Below, piece by piece: positions 1 through 5,910 of a DNA stretch of 6,624 nt; position 1 is the first letter of the stretch; every line of letters starts with the position of its first letter. The notes beneath the pieces were generated by a model that was given only the letters and a program-made list of their open reading frames with translations, did not search any database and was not told the origin of the DNA. This stretch comes from Bryobacterales bacterium. GTDB taxonomy: Bacteria > Acidobacteriota > Terriglobia > Bryobacterales > Bryobacteraceae. Where the stretch lies: contig PKYZ01000915.1 of the NCBI GenBank assembly GCA_003132865.1, positions 486 through 7,109 of the forward strand, given 5' to 3'. A program made the translations under genes and the position numbers.

Positions 1-90
1 TCCCCCTGGACCCGCTCTTTCGGTCGCAGAACCAAAGGCTTTCGACAATTGCGACAGGCCGACGAGGGCGTCGGCCGCGGTCCAGGGGGA
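1..90. repeat. Branched inverted-repeat element
   Basis: A perfect 12-bp inverted repeat, TCCCCCTGGACC at 1-12 and GGTCCAGGGGGA at 79-90, encloses two smaller hairpins. One has a 6-bp stem (GTCGCA 23-28 with TGCGAC 50-55). The other has a 7-bp stem (GGCCGAC 57-63 with GTCGGCC 70-76, 6-nt loop). Together they would fold as a three-way junction on either strand. The left arm begins at the first base of the window, so the element may continue upstream. There is no run of T after the right arm, so it is not an obvious intrinsic terminator. It resembles a dispersed palindromic repeat or the end of a small non-coding element, but identity is unknown. Confidence 0.65.
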
Positions 91-104
91 CCGTCCAGGA
101 GACC
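79..104 (+). repeat. Tandem GGTCCAGG-type motif
   Basis: GTCCAGGGGGACC at 80-92 is followed directly by the similar GTCCAGGAGACC at 93-104. Each copy is itself a near-palindrome (GTCC or GGTCC, then AGG, then GGAC or GACC). The first copy overlaps the right arm of the 1-90 inverted repeat, so the motif occurs three times in 104 bases when the inverted copy at 1-12 is counted. Function is unknown. Confidence 0.5.
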
Positions 105-153
105 GCCCCACGATTAATGCAGGTGCTCGGTTACAGGAAAAGTATGCGGCATT

Positions 154-213
154 ACGCTTTAGCGTGCAGCGGCGAACTTCAGTTCGCCGTGCCGTCTCGA
201 GACGCTACTGCAC
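154..213. repeat. Cluster of tandem short palindromes
   Basis: Several perfect short palindromes lie back to back. ACGCT/AGCGT (154-158, 161-165) has a 2-nt loop. CGGCGAAC/GTTCGCCG (170-177, 182-189) has a 4-nt loop and an 8-bp stem. CGTCTCGAGACG (193-204) is a fully palindromic 12-mer. A further 6-bp stem, GTGCAG 164-169 with CTGCAC 208-213, encloses the second and third, giving another three-way-junction shape. No T-tract follows. The cluster is typical in form of mobile-like palindromic repeats in intergenic DNA; it lies about 140 nt upstream of the first gene. Confidence 0.6.
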
Positions 214-265
214 ACACGCGCCGCCACCGCCGCTTCCCATGCTTCCCAAACCGCGGCCATGAGGC

Positions 266-300
266 TTGTGGGCGCTTCGTAGTGTGCGAATAAACACTAC
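266..300 (+). promoter_or_regulatory. Weak promoter candidate overlapping a hairpin/operator-like palindrome
   Basis: TTGTGG (266-271) and AATAAA (289-294) are 17 nt apart and could be weak -35 and -10 boxes for the gene starting at 355. The -10 candidate sits in the loop and right arm of a perfect 7-bp inverted repeat, GTAGTGT (279-285) and ACACTAC (294-300), separated by 8 nt. Such an overlap could be an operator or a leader hairpin. The hairpin is read directly from the sequence; the promoter assignment is tentative. Confidence 0.25.
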
Positions 301-344
301 TCCAGGTGAAACGATTGGCGGCGAAAAATCACTTTACGGATGAA

Positions 345-348
345 AGGA
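345..348 (+). promoter_or_regulatory. Ribosome binding site that decides the start of the first gene
   Basis: AGGA lies within AAAGGAAAAAAC directly before the ATG at 355, with a 6-nt spacer. The in-frame ATG at 340 has no purine-rich site at a suitable distance, so 355 is the better start and the protein begins MPLQSYTVGK. Confidence 0.6.
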
Positions 349-354
349 AAAAAC

Positions 355-1164
355 ATGCCTCTACAGTCCTACACAGTTGGAAAACGCACCATCAAACTGG
401 GCAAGCAGGCGGCGCGCTATGATGCCCGCACGCTCCAGTTCTCCAATTACCTGAAGGCGGCGGCCCCGCCCTCTCCTCCCAAACTGGAAGATTGGACCAA
501 GAAAGTTCATAACTGGCCCATGATGCTGAACGATACCCTCGGTGACTGCACGTGCGCCTGCGCCGGCCACATGATCGAGGAATGGACGACTTATGCGCAT
601 GCTCCGGGGTATACACCGGCGGATCAGCAAATCCTGCAGGCCTATGAAGCCGTTTCGGGCTACAAGCCTGGAGATCCCAACACCGATAACGGCGCGGTCA
701 TTCTGGACGTGCTCAACTATTGGCGGCAGACCGGAATTGCCGGCCATCCGATAACCGCGTTTGTCTCCCTGGAACCCAAGAATCACGAGGAAGTAAAGGA
801 TGCGGTTTACCTGTTTGGCAATTGCTATCTCGGCGTTCAATTGCCGCTCAGCGCGCAGAAACAGAAAGTCTGGTCGGTGCCTCCGGGCGGTCCTACCGGG
901 CAGGGCGCGCCCGGCTCCTGGGGAGGACATGCCATTCCGATCGTCGAATACGATTCCCGTGGCGTGACCGTCATCACCTGGGGCGAGAAGTTGCGCGCGA
1001 CGTGGTCCTTTCTCGACACATACTGCGACGAGGCATATGCCGCCCTGAGCGCCGATTGGATTGCCGCAAACAATCAAGCGCCGAACAACTTCGATCTGAC
1101 GCAACTCAACGCGGATCTGGGCGAGATCGGGGCAAAGCCCGCCGCGGCAGCCGCAACGGCGTAA
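355..1164 (+). CDS. Conserved uncharacterised protein with papain-like Cys/His motif layout
   Basis: The 269-residue product has no signal peptide or membrane segment, so it is probably cytoplasmic. I recognise it only as a conserved hypothetical type. Its landmarks resemble papain-like cysteine peptidases. Asn59 lies six residues before Cys65 in NDTLGDCTCACAGH, the spacing of the papain oxyanion Gln and catalytic Cys. A Trp-Gly-Gly-His box follows (WGGHAIPIVEYD, His192), then VITWG (207-210 end), which matches the strand ending in papain's Asn-Ser-Trp-Gly. Here the Asn position is Ile207, so the third catalytic residue is missing or replaced. Five cysteines are present (65, 67, 69, 157, 224). 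The C-terminus ends in an Ala-rich tail (KPAAAAATA). A peptidase-like fold is inference; activity is unproven. ATG 340 would add five residues (MKGKN) but has no ribosome site. The gene stands alone, flanked by palindrome-rich gaps on both sides. Confidence 0.85.
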   Translation: MPLQSYTVGKRTIKLGKQAARYDARTLQFSNYLKAAAPPSPPKLEDWTKKVHNWPMMLNDTLGDCTCACAGHMIEEWTTYAHAPGYTPADQQILQAYEAVSGYKPGDPNTDNGAVILDVLNYWRQTGIAGHPITAFVSLEPKNHEEVKDAVYLFGNCYLGVQLPLSAQKQKVWSVPPGGPTGQGAPGSWGGHAIPIVEYDSRGVTVITWGEKLRATWSFLDTYCDEAYAALSADWIAANNQAPNNFDLTQLNADLGEIGAKPAAAAATA

Positions 1165-1190
1165 CTCGCACAGAAGCAATGAGGGCCGCC

Positions 1191-1213
1191 GATGAACGCA
1201 GATCAACGCAGAT
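1191..1213 (+). repeat. Short tandem repeat of dispersed intergenic type
   Basis: GATGAACGCA (1191-1200) is followed by GATCAACGCA (1201-1210) and a third GAT. From memory, strings of GATNAACGCA recur in gaps between genes of many soil bacteria, so this is probably one copy of a dispersed repeat; a genome search would be needed to prove it. It lies 27 nt after the stop of the preceding gene. Confidence 0.5.
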
Positions 1214-1234
1214 GTAATTTCACTGACGGCCTTG

Positions 1235-1343
1235 GTGGGGCAGGCTCTCAGCCTGCGCGGGACTCCCAGTCCCGCCTGGACATTTCCAACAGCCGTGCCA
1301 ATGCGGAGCTGAGAGCTCCGCGCGGACTGGGAGTCCGCCCCAC
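1235..1343. repeat. Four-hairpin palindromic repeat element
   Basis: An outer 7-bp inverted repeat, GTGGGGC (1235-1241) and GCCCCAC (1337-1343), brackets four perfect hairpins, each with a 3-nt loop. Hairpin 1 is GCAGGCT-CTC-AGCCTGC (1240-1256). Hairpin 2 has an 8-bp stem GCGGGACT with loop CCC (1257-1275). Hairpin 3 has an 8-bp stem GCGGAGCT with loop GAG (1303-1321). Hairpin 4 has a 7-bp stem GCGGACT with loop GGG (1322-1338). Loops 1 and 3 are complementary, as are loops 2 and 4. A 27-nt spacer (1276-1302) separates the two pairs. No T-tract follows, so it is not a standard terminator, though it could block RNA decay or read-through into lldP. Confidence 0.8.
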
Positions 1344-1395
1344 ATCACCAGCGAGACTCAGTAGTCCGTGCACCGCTCGATTGCGCGCCGGGCAA

Positions 1396-1404
1396 TGATA
1401 CAAT
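1396..1404 (+). promoter_or_regulatory. Extended -10 promoter for lldP
   Basis: TGATACAAT fits the extended -10 form TG-N-TATAAT with one mismatch in the hexamer (TACAAT, 1399-1404). No good -35 box lies at the usual distance, which is acceptable for extended -10 promoters. Transcription would begin near 1411, giving a leader of about 28 nt that includes GAGG at 1425-1428, ten nt before the GTG start. Confidence 0.5.
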
Positions 1405-1438
1405 TGTCCGACTCACAAAACAGCGAGGCCGGAAAAAG

Positions 1439-3091
1439 GTGACTTGGGCTCAGGTCTATACGCCAGTCGCGGGTAGCGTAGGGCTTTCCGCGCTGGCCGC
1501 CGCCCTGCCCGTGGCCGTTCTGCTGGGCCTGCTCGCCTTTGGCCACGCCCGGGCGCACTGGGCCGCGCTGGCCGGCTTGGGCGCATCCCTGGGCGTGGCG
1601 GTGCTGGTCTTCGGCATGCCGCCCGGGCTGGCTGGAGCCGCCGCGCTGAACGGCGTCGCCTACGGCCTGTTCCCCATCGGCTGGATCGTGCTGTGCGCCA
1701 TCTTCGTGTACGACGTGACCGTACAGTCGGGCGACTTTGAAGTGGTCAAGCACACCGTGGCCGGATTGGCCAGCGACCGCCGCCTGCAGGCTCTGCTGAT
1801 CGCATTCAGTTTTGGAGCATTCATCGAGGGGGCGGCGGGCTTCGGCACTCCGGTGGCGATATCGGCCGCCATGCTGATCGGTCTCGGGTTTCGGCCGCTG
1901 CAGGCCGCCGGCATGGCCTTGATCGGCAATACCGCGCCGGTGGCCTTCGGCGCGCTGGGCACGCCGCTGATTGCGCTGGCCGGCGTGACGGGACTGCCGC
2001 TCGAGCCACTCAGCGCCCTGGTCGGCCGCATCTTGACGGTGTTCAGCTTGCTGGTCCCGTTCTGGCTGGTGTGGGCGATGGCCGGGCGCAAGAGCATGCT
2101 GGAGGTGTGGCCCGCCTGCCTGACGGCGGACGTGAGCTTCGGCGTCACGCAGTGCCTGGTCAGCAATCTGCACGGGCCGTGGCTGGTGGATATCGCCGCA
2201 TCGCTGGTCTCCATGTTGGCCCTGGTGGTTCTCTTGAAGTTCTGGCAGCCGCGGAGCACCTGGAGCTTCGAGCATGAGACAGAGGCCGGGCGCCGGGCCG
2301 AGGCAGCCGCCCGGCCGGCCATCGGCGGCCGACGCGCGCTGAAGGCCTGGATGCCGTGGATTCTGCTCTCGATTCTGGTGTTCGCCTGGGGTGTGCCCCA
2401 GGTGAAAACGTTCCTCAACCACGCCTCCCAAGTCACGTTCAACTTTCCGGTTCTGCACAAGGCCGTGCTGCGCGTGCCACCGGTGGTTTCGAAGCCGACG
2501 GCCGAGCCGGCCGTGTTCGTCTTCAACTGGCTCTCCGCAACGGGCACGAGCCTGCTGCTGACCGGCATCGTCAGCGGCCTGCTGCTGGGCTTTTCGCCTC
2601 TCAAGCTGCTATCGATTTTCTGGGGCACGTTGAAGCGTGTGAAGCTGTCGCTGCTCACCATTGCCGCCATGATGGCGATAGGCTACTCGACGCGCTACGG
2701 CGGCCTGGACGCCACCATGGGGCTGGCGTTCGCTTCCACCGGCGCGCTCTTCCCGTTTTTCTCGCCGATGCTCGGATGGCTGGGCGTGGCGCTCACAGGC
2801 AGCGATACATCCTCCAACGTGCTGTTCGGCGGCTTGCAGCAGATCACCGCGCGCCAGGTGGGCGTGTCGCCGTTGCTGGCCGCGGCGGCCAATAGCGCCG
2901 GCGGGGTGATGGGTAAAATGATCGACGCGCAGAGCATCGTGGTGGCGGGCGTCGCCACCGGCCAGGAAGGCAATGAGGGCAGCATCCTGCGTTACGTGTT
3001 CTTGCACAGCGTGGCGCTGGCCGCGCTGGTCGGCGTGGTTGTGCTATTGCAGGCGTATGTCTTCTCGTGGATGATTCCGGCGACGCCTTGA
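1439..3091 (+). CDS. lldP: L-lactate permease (LctP family)
   Basis: This 550-residue integral membrane protein imports L-lactate (also D-lactate and glycolate in characterised members) with protons across the cytoplasmic membrane. Length matches Escherichia coli LldP (551), and alignment from memory runs end to end. Family hallmarks are [18 protein letters not shown] (124-141), [13 protein letters not shown] (162-174), the MPPVVS-like VPPVVS (346-351), FNWLSATGT (362-370), [14 protein letters not shown] (454-467) and [19 protein letters not shown] (482-500). About a dozen hydrophobic segments are visible, with a polar, Arg/Glu-rich cytoplasmic-type loop near 272-302. The start is GTG at 1439, preceded by GAGG ten nt upstream and by an extended -10 promoter. 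No lactate dehydrogenase (lldD, lutABC) or lldR regulator adjoins it here, so the permease appears monocistronic. No convincing terminator is seen after the stop. Confidence 0.96.
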   Translation: MTWAQVYTPVAGSVGLSALAAALPVAVLLGLLAFGHARAHWAALAGLGASLGVAVLVFGMPPGLAGAAALNGVAYGLFPIGWIVLCAIFVYDVTVQSGDFEVVKHTVAGLASDRRLQALLIAFSFGAFIEGAAGFGTPVAISAAMLIGLGFRPLQAAGMALIGNTAPVAFGALGTPLIALAGVTGLPLEPLSALVGRILTVFSLLVPFWLVWAMAGRKSMLEVWPACLTADVSFGVTQCLVSNLHGPWLVDIAASLVSMLALVVLLKFWQPRSTWSFEHETEAGRRAEAAARPAIGGRRALKAWMPWILLSILVFAWGVPQVKTFLNHASQVTFNFPVLHKAVLRVPPVVSKPTAEPAVFVFNWLSATGTSLLLTGIVSGLLLGFSPLKLLSIFWGTLKRVKLSLLTIAAMMAIGYSTRYGGLDATMGLAFASTGALFPFFSPMLGWLGVALTGSDTSSNVLFGGLQQITARQVGVSPLLAAAANSAGGVMGKMIDAQSIVVAGVATGQEGNEGSILRYVFLHSVALAALVGVVVLLQAYVFSWMIPATP

Positions 3092-3132
3092 GTGCGGCCG
3101 TAACGCGAAACGACGAGCGCCGAAGACCGTGC

Positions 3133-3141
3133 TGGGATAAT
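3133..3141 (+). promoter_or_regulatory. Candidate extended -10 promoter of the parDE remnant
   Basis: TGGGATAAT is TG-N-GATAAT, one mismatch from the consensus extended -10. Transcription would start near 3148, about 14 nt before the parD ATG at 3162. A short inverted repeat, CTGGG (3132-3136) and CCCAG (3155-3159), overlaps the -10 and start region, where ParD-type antitoxins usually bind to repress their own operon. Only five base pairs match, so the operator reading is weak. Confidence 0.35.
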
Positions 3142-3161
3142 AGCGAGAACGCAGCCCAGTC

Positions 3162-3435
3162 ATGCAATTGAACGTCCCTCCCGATCTTGAAACGCTCATC
3201 AAGACGCCTTTCCAGTGGCGGCTACAGGAGCGTTGAAGATGTGTTGCGCCACGCTCTTGAAGCTCGGGACGCCGAGGAAAGCTGGACCGGCGAGGAACGC
3301 CGGGCGTTGTCGTCCCATATCGAGGAAGGCTATCTGCAGGCCGAGCGCGGAGATCTCATTGACGGCGCTCAGGCCCGGCGTGAAATTCAATTGATGAAAG
3401 ACAACTGGCTCCAAGAGCGTGCGCCCAAACGATGA
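3162..3435 (+). pseudogene. parD: ParD-family antitoxin, frameshifted
   Basis: ParD antitoxins are ribbon-helix-helix repressors that bind and neutralise ParE. The ATG at 3162 opens MQLNVPPDLETLIK, the expected DNA-binding strand and first helix, but this frame stops at 3234-3236 after 24 codons. The next frame continues exactly as ParD should, from about 3205: RLSSGGYRSVEDVLRHALE, then a Trp/Glu-rich linker and a charged C-terminal region (IEEGYLQAERGDLIDGAQAR, ending KDNWLQERAPKR) that would wrap the toxin. Family spacing between the first helix and the SSGGY turn suggests one residue is missing, so a 2-nt deletion near 3201-3206 is likelier than a 1-nt insertion; both give the same frame change. 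Repaired length is about 91 residues. A TTG at 3187 could start the second frame but would omit the DNA-binding strand. The stop overlaps the parE start as ATGA, showing original translational coupling. Confidence 0.8.
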
Positions 3436-3742
3436 GCGTTTATGCTCTCATGCCGCTCGCCAAAGCCGATATTTTTGACATCTGGTCCCATATTGCCGGC
3501 GATAGCGAAGACGCCGCGAACCGCGTCGAACAAGCGATCTATGACGCTTGCGCGTTTGTCGCCGAAGCCCTTTGCGCGGCCGTTCCCGCCCCGACCTCAC
3601 AACCCGCCCGCTTCGTTTCTGGACGCTGACCCGCTATCCCAACTACACCGTCGTTTATCGGCCCGTGACGGCTCCCCTTCAGGTTGTCGCCGTTCTCCAC
3701 GGAAAAAGGGATATTCGGCGCATCCTGAAACAGCGCCGTTAA
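3432..3742 (+). pseudogene. parE: ParE-family toxin, frameshifted
   Basis: Chromosomal ParE/RelE-fold toxins of this type typically poison DNA gyrase. The ATG at 3432 encodes MSVYALMPLAKADIFDIWSH and the two N-terminal helices through VAEA (46 codons). That frame then turns to nonsense and stops at 3627-3629 (65 codons). The genuine C-terminal half lies in the -1 frame from 3569 to the TAA at 3740-3742: PLRGRSRPDL, RFWTLTRYPNYTVVYRP, then VVAVLHGKRDIRRIL, the beta-sheet core and the conserved HGxRD ending. Loss of one C in the CCC run at 3568-3570 explains the break and gives a repaired toxin of 103 residues, a normal ParE length. The site is not a recognised slippery sequence, so programmed frameshifting is unlikely. 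The toxin as encoded should be inactive. Confidence 0.82.
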
Positions 3743-3815
3743 CGCGACAGTCAGATCGCGCGGTCATCTCAATTACCAACTGCCGACGGCGACACCTTAT
3801 GAGACGATGTGAAGC

Positions 3816-4736
3816 ATGCATCTGACCAGACGAGCGTTCACTTTGGGCGGCGCAACCCTGGGGGCCCAGTTGCAAGGAACGCTGCGAGCAACGCCGCAAG
3901 TCCCGGCCCAGCCGCCCCGCCCGGCCCCCACCATCTGCCTGTTCTCCAAACACCTGTCCACGATCCATTATACGGAGCTCGGCGGCGTCCTCAAGGACCT
4001 GGGCTTTGCCGGCTGCGATCTCACCGTGCGCCCCGGCGGGCACGTCGAGCCGGCCCTCTCGGCCGCCGACCTGTATCGCGCGGTGGAAGCCATTCGCGCG
4101 GAAGGCGTCGAGGTCCCCATGATCACGACCGCATTCGTGAGCGCGGCCGATCCCACCCTACCCAACGTGCTGGCCCTCTGCGGCCGCGACCGCATGAAGA
4201 TACCCTATTTCAAGCTGGGCTACTGGAACTACCGGCCGGGCGATAACATCGACAACCGTATTGCCGAAGTCCGCCGCGACGTGGCCGGGCTCGTGTCACT
4301 CGGCCACGCGTACGGCATGGTGGCCGGATTCCACAATCATTCCGGCAACTACGTCGGCGAAGCCGTGTGGGACGCCCGCGCCGTCATCGACGGCCTGGAC
4401 CCGAACTGGATCGGCTACTATTTCGATCCATGCCACGCCACCGCGGAAGGTGGCGAGGCGGGCTGGAATATCGCCATGCGCATGGCCCTGCCGCGCGTCA
4501 AGATGGTGGCGCTCAAGGATTTCTATTGGGAGAAAGCGAATGGCAAGTGGACCATGCGCATGTGCCCTATCGGCGAGGGCATGGTGAACTGGCCGGAGGT
4601 GTTCGCATTGCTGGCCTCCGCGCACTTCGCCGGACCGCTGTCCCTGCATCTCGAATATGAGCCGGCGGACATGGCCGCCATCGCCCGTGATCTGGCCTTC
4701 GTCAAGAAGCAGGTGGCTGTGGCGTATGCAACATAG
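3816..4736 (+). CDS. Tat-exported sugar phosphate isomerase/epimerase-like TIM-barrel protein
   Basis: This 306-residue protein belongs to the xylose isomerase-like TIM-barrel group (AP endonuclease 2 superfamily), whose members isomerise or epimerise sugars and related polyols using a divalent metal. The N-terminus LTRRAFTLGGATLGAQ carries twin arginines (5 and 6) before a hydrophobic stretch, a probable Tat signal, followed by a Pro/Ala-rich stretch (26-38) around a likely cleavage region. Barrel landmarks include GYWNYRPG (135-142), FHNHSGNYVG (His173, His175), YYFDPCHAT (Asp204, His207), MVALKDFYW (Lys234, Asp235) and HLEYEP (Glu280). Asp204, His207 and Glu280 are plausible metal ligands by analogy; the specific sugar is unknown. 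The start has no strong ribosome site (GAGA 3801-3804 is distant). It follows the parE remnant by 73 nt of featureless DNA and ends 93 nt before aroB. A role in periplasmic carbohydrate use is inference. Confidence 0.88.
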   Translation: MHLTRRAFTLGGATLGAQLQGTLRATPQVPAQPPRPAPTICLFSKHLSTIHYTELGGVLKDLGFAGCDLTVRPGGHVEPALSAADLYRAVEAIRAEGVEVPMITTAFVSAADPTLPNVLALCGRDRMKIPYFKLGYWNYRPGDNIDNRIAEVRRDVAGLVSLGHAYGMVAGFHNHSGNYVGEAVWDARAVIDGLDPNWIGYYFDPCHATAEGGEAGWNIAMRMALPRVKMVALKDFYWEKANGKWTMRMCPIGEGMVNWPEVFALLASAHFAGPLSLHLEYEPADMAAIARDLAFVKKQVAVAYAT

Positions 4737-4755
4737 TCGCACCTGAACCTGTATG

Positions 4756-4800
4756 TCTTCTTGGCGGTCTTGGCGGACCTTGGCGTCTTTGCGTGAAACC
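4756..4800 (-). repeat. CTTGGCG/CGCCAAG repeat of dispersed intergenic type
   Basis: CTTGGCG occurs three times at 9-10 nt spacing (4760, 4769, 4779), then CTTTGCGTGAAACC. Read on the minus strand this begins GGTTTCACGCAAAGACGCC and continues with CGCCAAG units. From memory, strings of CGCAAAG/CGCCAAG following TTCACG are abundant between genes of many soil and sediment bacteria, so this is probably a dispersed repeat copy. It fills most of the gap before aroB. Function is unknown; no binding site is recognised. Confidence 0.55.
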
Positions 4801-4814
4801 TCCCCGCGCCCGCA

Positions 4815-4823
4815 TGGTACAAC
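4815..4823 (+). promoter_or_regulatory. Candidate extended -10 promoter of aroB (possible leaderless start)
   Basis: TGGTACAAC is TG-N-TACAAC, two mismatches from TATAAT. The hexamer ends at 4823 and the usual start distance puts +1 at or next to the aroB ATG at 4830. No ribosome binding site lies before that ATG, which agrees with a leaderless transcript. No clear -35 box is seen. Confidence 0.35.
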
Positions 4824-4829
4824 ACCAAT

Positions 4830-5903
4830 ATGCCCACCTTCCATGTGGAAACGCCGCCAGTCTCCTATGATGCGGTGGTGGAGCGCGGCATCCTGGAGCG
4901 CGCTGCAAGCTATGTGCCCGCCAAGGCCGGCAAGGTATTCGTCGTCTCCACCGAGGACGTGTGGCGCCACCAATGCGCGCGCCTGGAACATGGACTGGCC
5001 GCCATTCCCCACGAAGTGCTCTTTCTCCCCGGCGGCGAAGAGCAGAAACGCCTGGCGCCCGTGGAGCGGCTCGCCGAGGAGATGGTCCGGCGCGGCGGCG
5101 ACCGCTCCAGCGTGGTGGTAGCGTTTGGCGGCGGCATCGTGACGGATATGGCCGGCTTTCTGGCGGCCATCTTCATGCGCGGCATTCCGGTGCTGCAGAT
5201 CCCCACCACGCTGCTGGCGCAGGTGGATGCGGCCATCGGCGGCAAGACGGGCGTCAACCTGGGAATCGGCAAGAACCTCATCGGCAGCTTCCACCAGCCG
5301 CTGGCCGTGCTCATCGATGTGAGCGTGCTCGAAACGCTGCCGGATCGCGAATACCGCGCGGGCCTTTACGAGATTCTGAAGGCGGGCGTGATCCGCAGCG
5401 AGCCGCTGTTCCGTTTCCTCGCGGAGCAGAGTGCCGCCGTGCTGGCGCGCCAGCCGGAAGCGGTGGATCGCATCATCGCGGAGTCCGTCGGAATTAAGGC
5501 GCAAGTGGTTTCCGCCGACGAGCGGGAAGGCGGGCTGCGGCGCATCCTGAATTTCGGCCATACGTTCGGGCACGCGTTGGAAGCCGAGACCGGCTACACG
5601 CGCTTCCTGCATGGCGAAGCGGTGGCGTTCGGCATGCGCGCCGCCGTGTACCTGGCGCAAATGACCGGCCATCTCTCGGCAGAAGACACCGTGGACATCC
5701 TGGAGGCCATCCGGCTGTACGGGCCGATTCCTCCGCTGGCGAGGATCTCAGGCGATCGCTTGCTGGCGCGCCTGGTGAGCGACAAGAAGACCATCCAGGG
5801 CAAGGTCCACTTCGTGCTGCCGGAGCGCATCGGAGAAGTGCAAGTGGTGTCCGGCATCGGCGATGAGCTGGTGTTGGCCGCCATCCAGGCCGCCCTGGCA
5901 TGA
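4830..5903 (+). CDS. aroB: 3-dehydroquinate synthase
   Basis: AroB converts 3-deoxy-D-arabino-heptulosonate 7-phosphate to 3-dehydroquinate, the second step of the shikimate pathway to chorismate, in the cytoplasm with NAD and a divalent metal. The 357-residue length is normal. The NAD/phosphate region shows LPGGEEQK (66-73), AFGGGIVTDMAGF (98-110), QIPTTLLAQVDAAIGGKTGVN (Gln123 to Asn143) and GKNLIGSFHQP (147-157). Metal ligands expected from characterised enzymes are present: Glu181 in GLYEILKAG, His244 in NFGHTFGHALE and His261 in LHGEAVAFGM, with the same 17-residue spacing between the histidines as in E. coli. The C-terminal domain keeps SDKK (317-320) and FVLPERIGEV. All key motifs are intact, so the enzyme should be active. 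The next gene begins 7 nt after its stop, so the two probably form one transcript. Confidence 0.97.
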   Translation: MPTFHVETPPVSYDAVVERGILERAASYVPAKAGKVFVVSTEDVWRHQCARLEHGLAAIPHEVLFLPGGEEQKRLAPVERLAEEMVRRGGDRSSVVVAFGGGIVTDMAGFLAAIFMRGIPVLQIPTTLLAQVDAAIGGKTGVNLGIGKNLIGSFHQPLAVLIDVSVLETLPDREYRAGLYEILKAGVIRSEPLFRFLAEQSAAVLARQPEAVDRIIAESVGIKAQVVSADEREGGLRRILNFGHTFGHALEAETGYTRFLHGEAVAFGMRAAVYLAQMTGHLSAEDTVDILEAIRLYGPIPPLARISGDRLLARLVSDKKTIQGKVHFVLPERIGEVQVVSGIGDELVLAAIQAALA

Positions 5904-5910
5904 GTCTTGC

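Noticed and set aside
1..90. tRNA-like cloverleaf
   Set aside because: The fold has an outer stem of 12 bp and only two inner arms. It lacks a 7-bp acceptor, an anticodon arm and a proper T arm.
361..1206. Minus-strand open frame of 281 codons opposite the first gene
   Set aside because: The plus frame has a ribosome site, a family-like sequence and peptidase-like motifs; the minus product is Arg/Gly-rich without domains.
1235..1343. CRISPR array
   Set aside because: The repeated units are palindromes that differ from one another, directly abut, and lack regular unique spacers; no cas gene is near.
1192..1398. Small plus-strand open frame between the first gene and lldP
   Set aside because: It runs through the tandem repeat and all four hairpins, and its product has low complexity with no ribosome site; the repeat explains the sequence better.
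1358..2458. Long minus-strand open frame (366 codons) opposite lldP
   Set aside because: Its product is rich in His, Gln, Arg and Gly with no recognisable domain, as expected from the antisense of a GC-rich membrane-protein gene. The plus-strand lactate permease is unmistakable.
3560..3580. Programmed -1 frameshift in parE
   Set aside because: GCC CTT TGC does not allow good re-pairing after a -1 slip and no downstream stimulatory structure stands out. The separate frameshift in parD also favours decay.
4296..5672. Minus-strand open frame of 458 codons across the TIM-barrel gene and aroB
   Set aside because: It spans two well-supported genes and their gap, has a compositionally odd product (His/Arg/Gly-rich) and matches no family I know.
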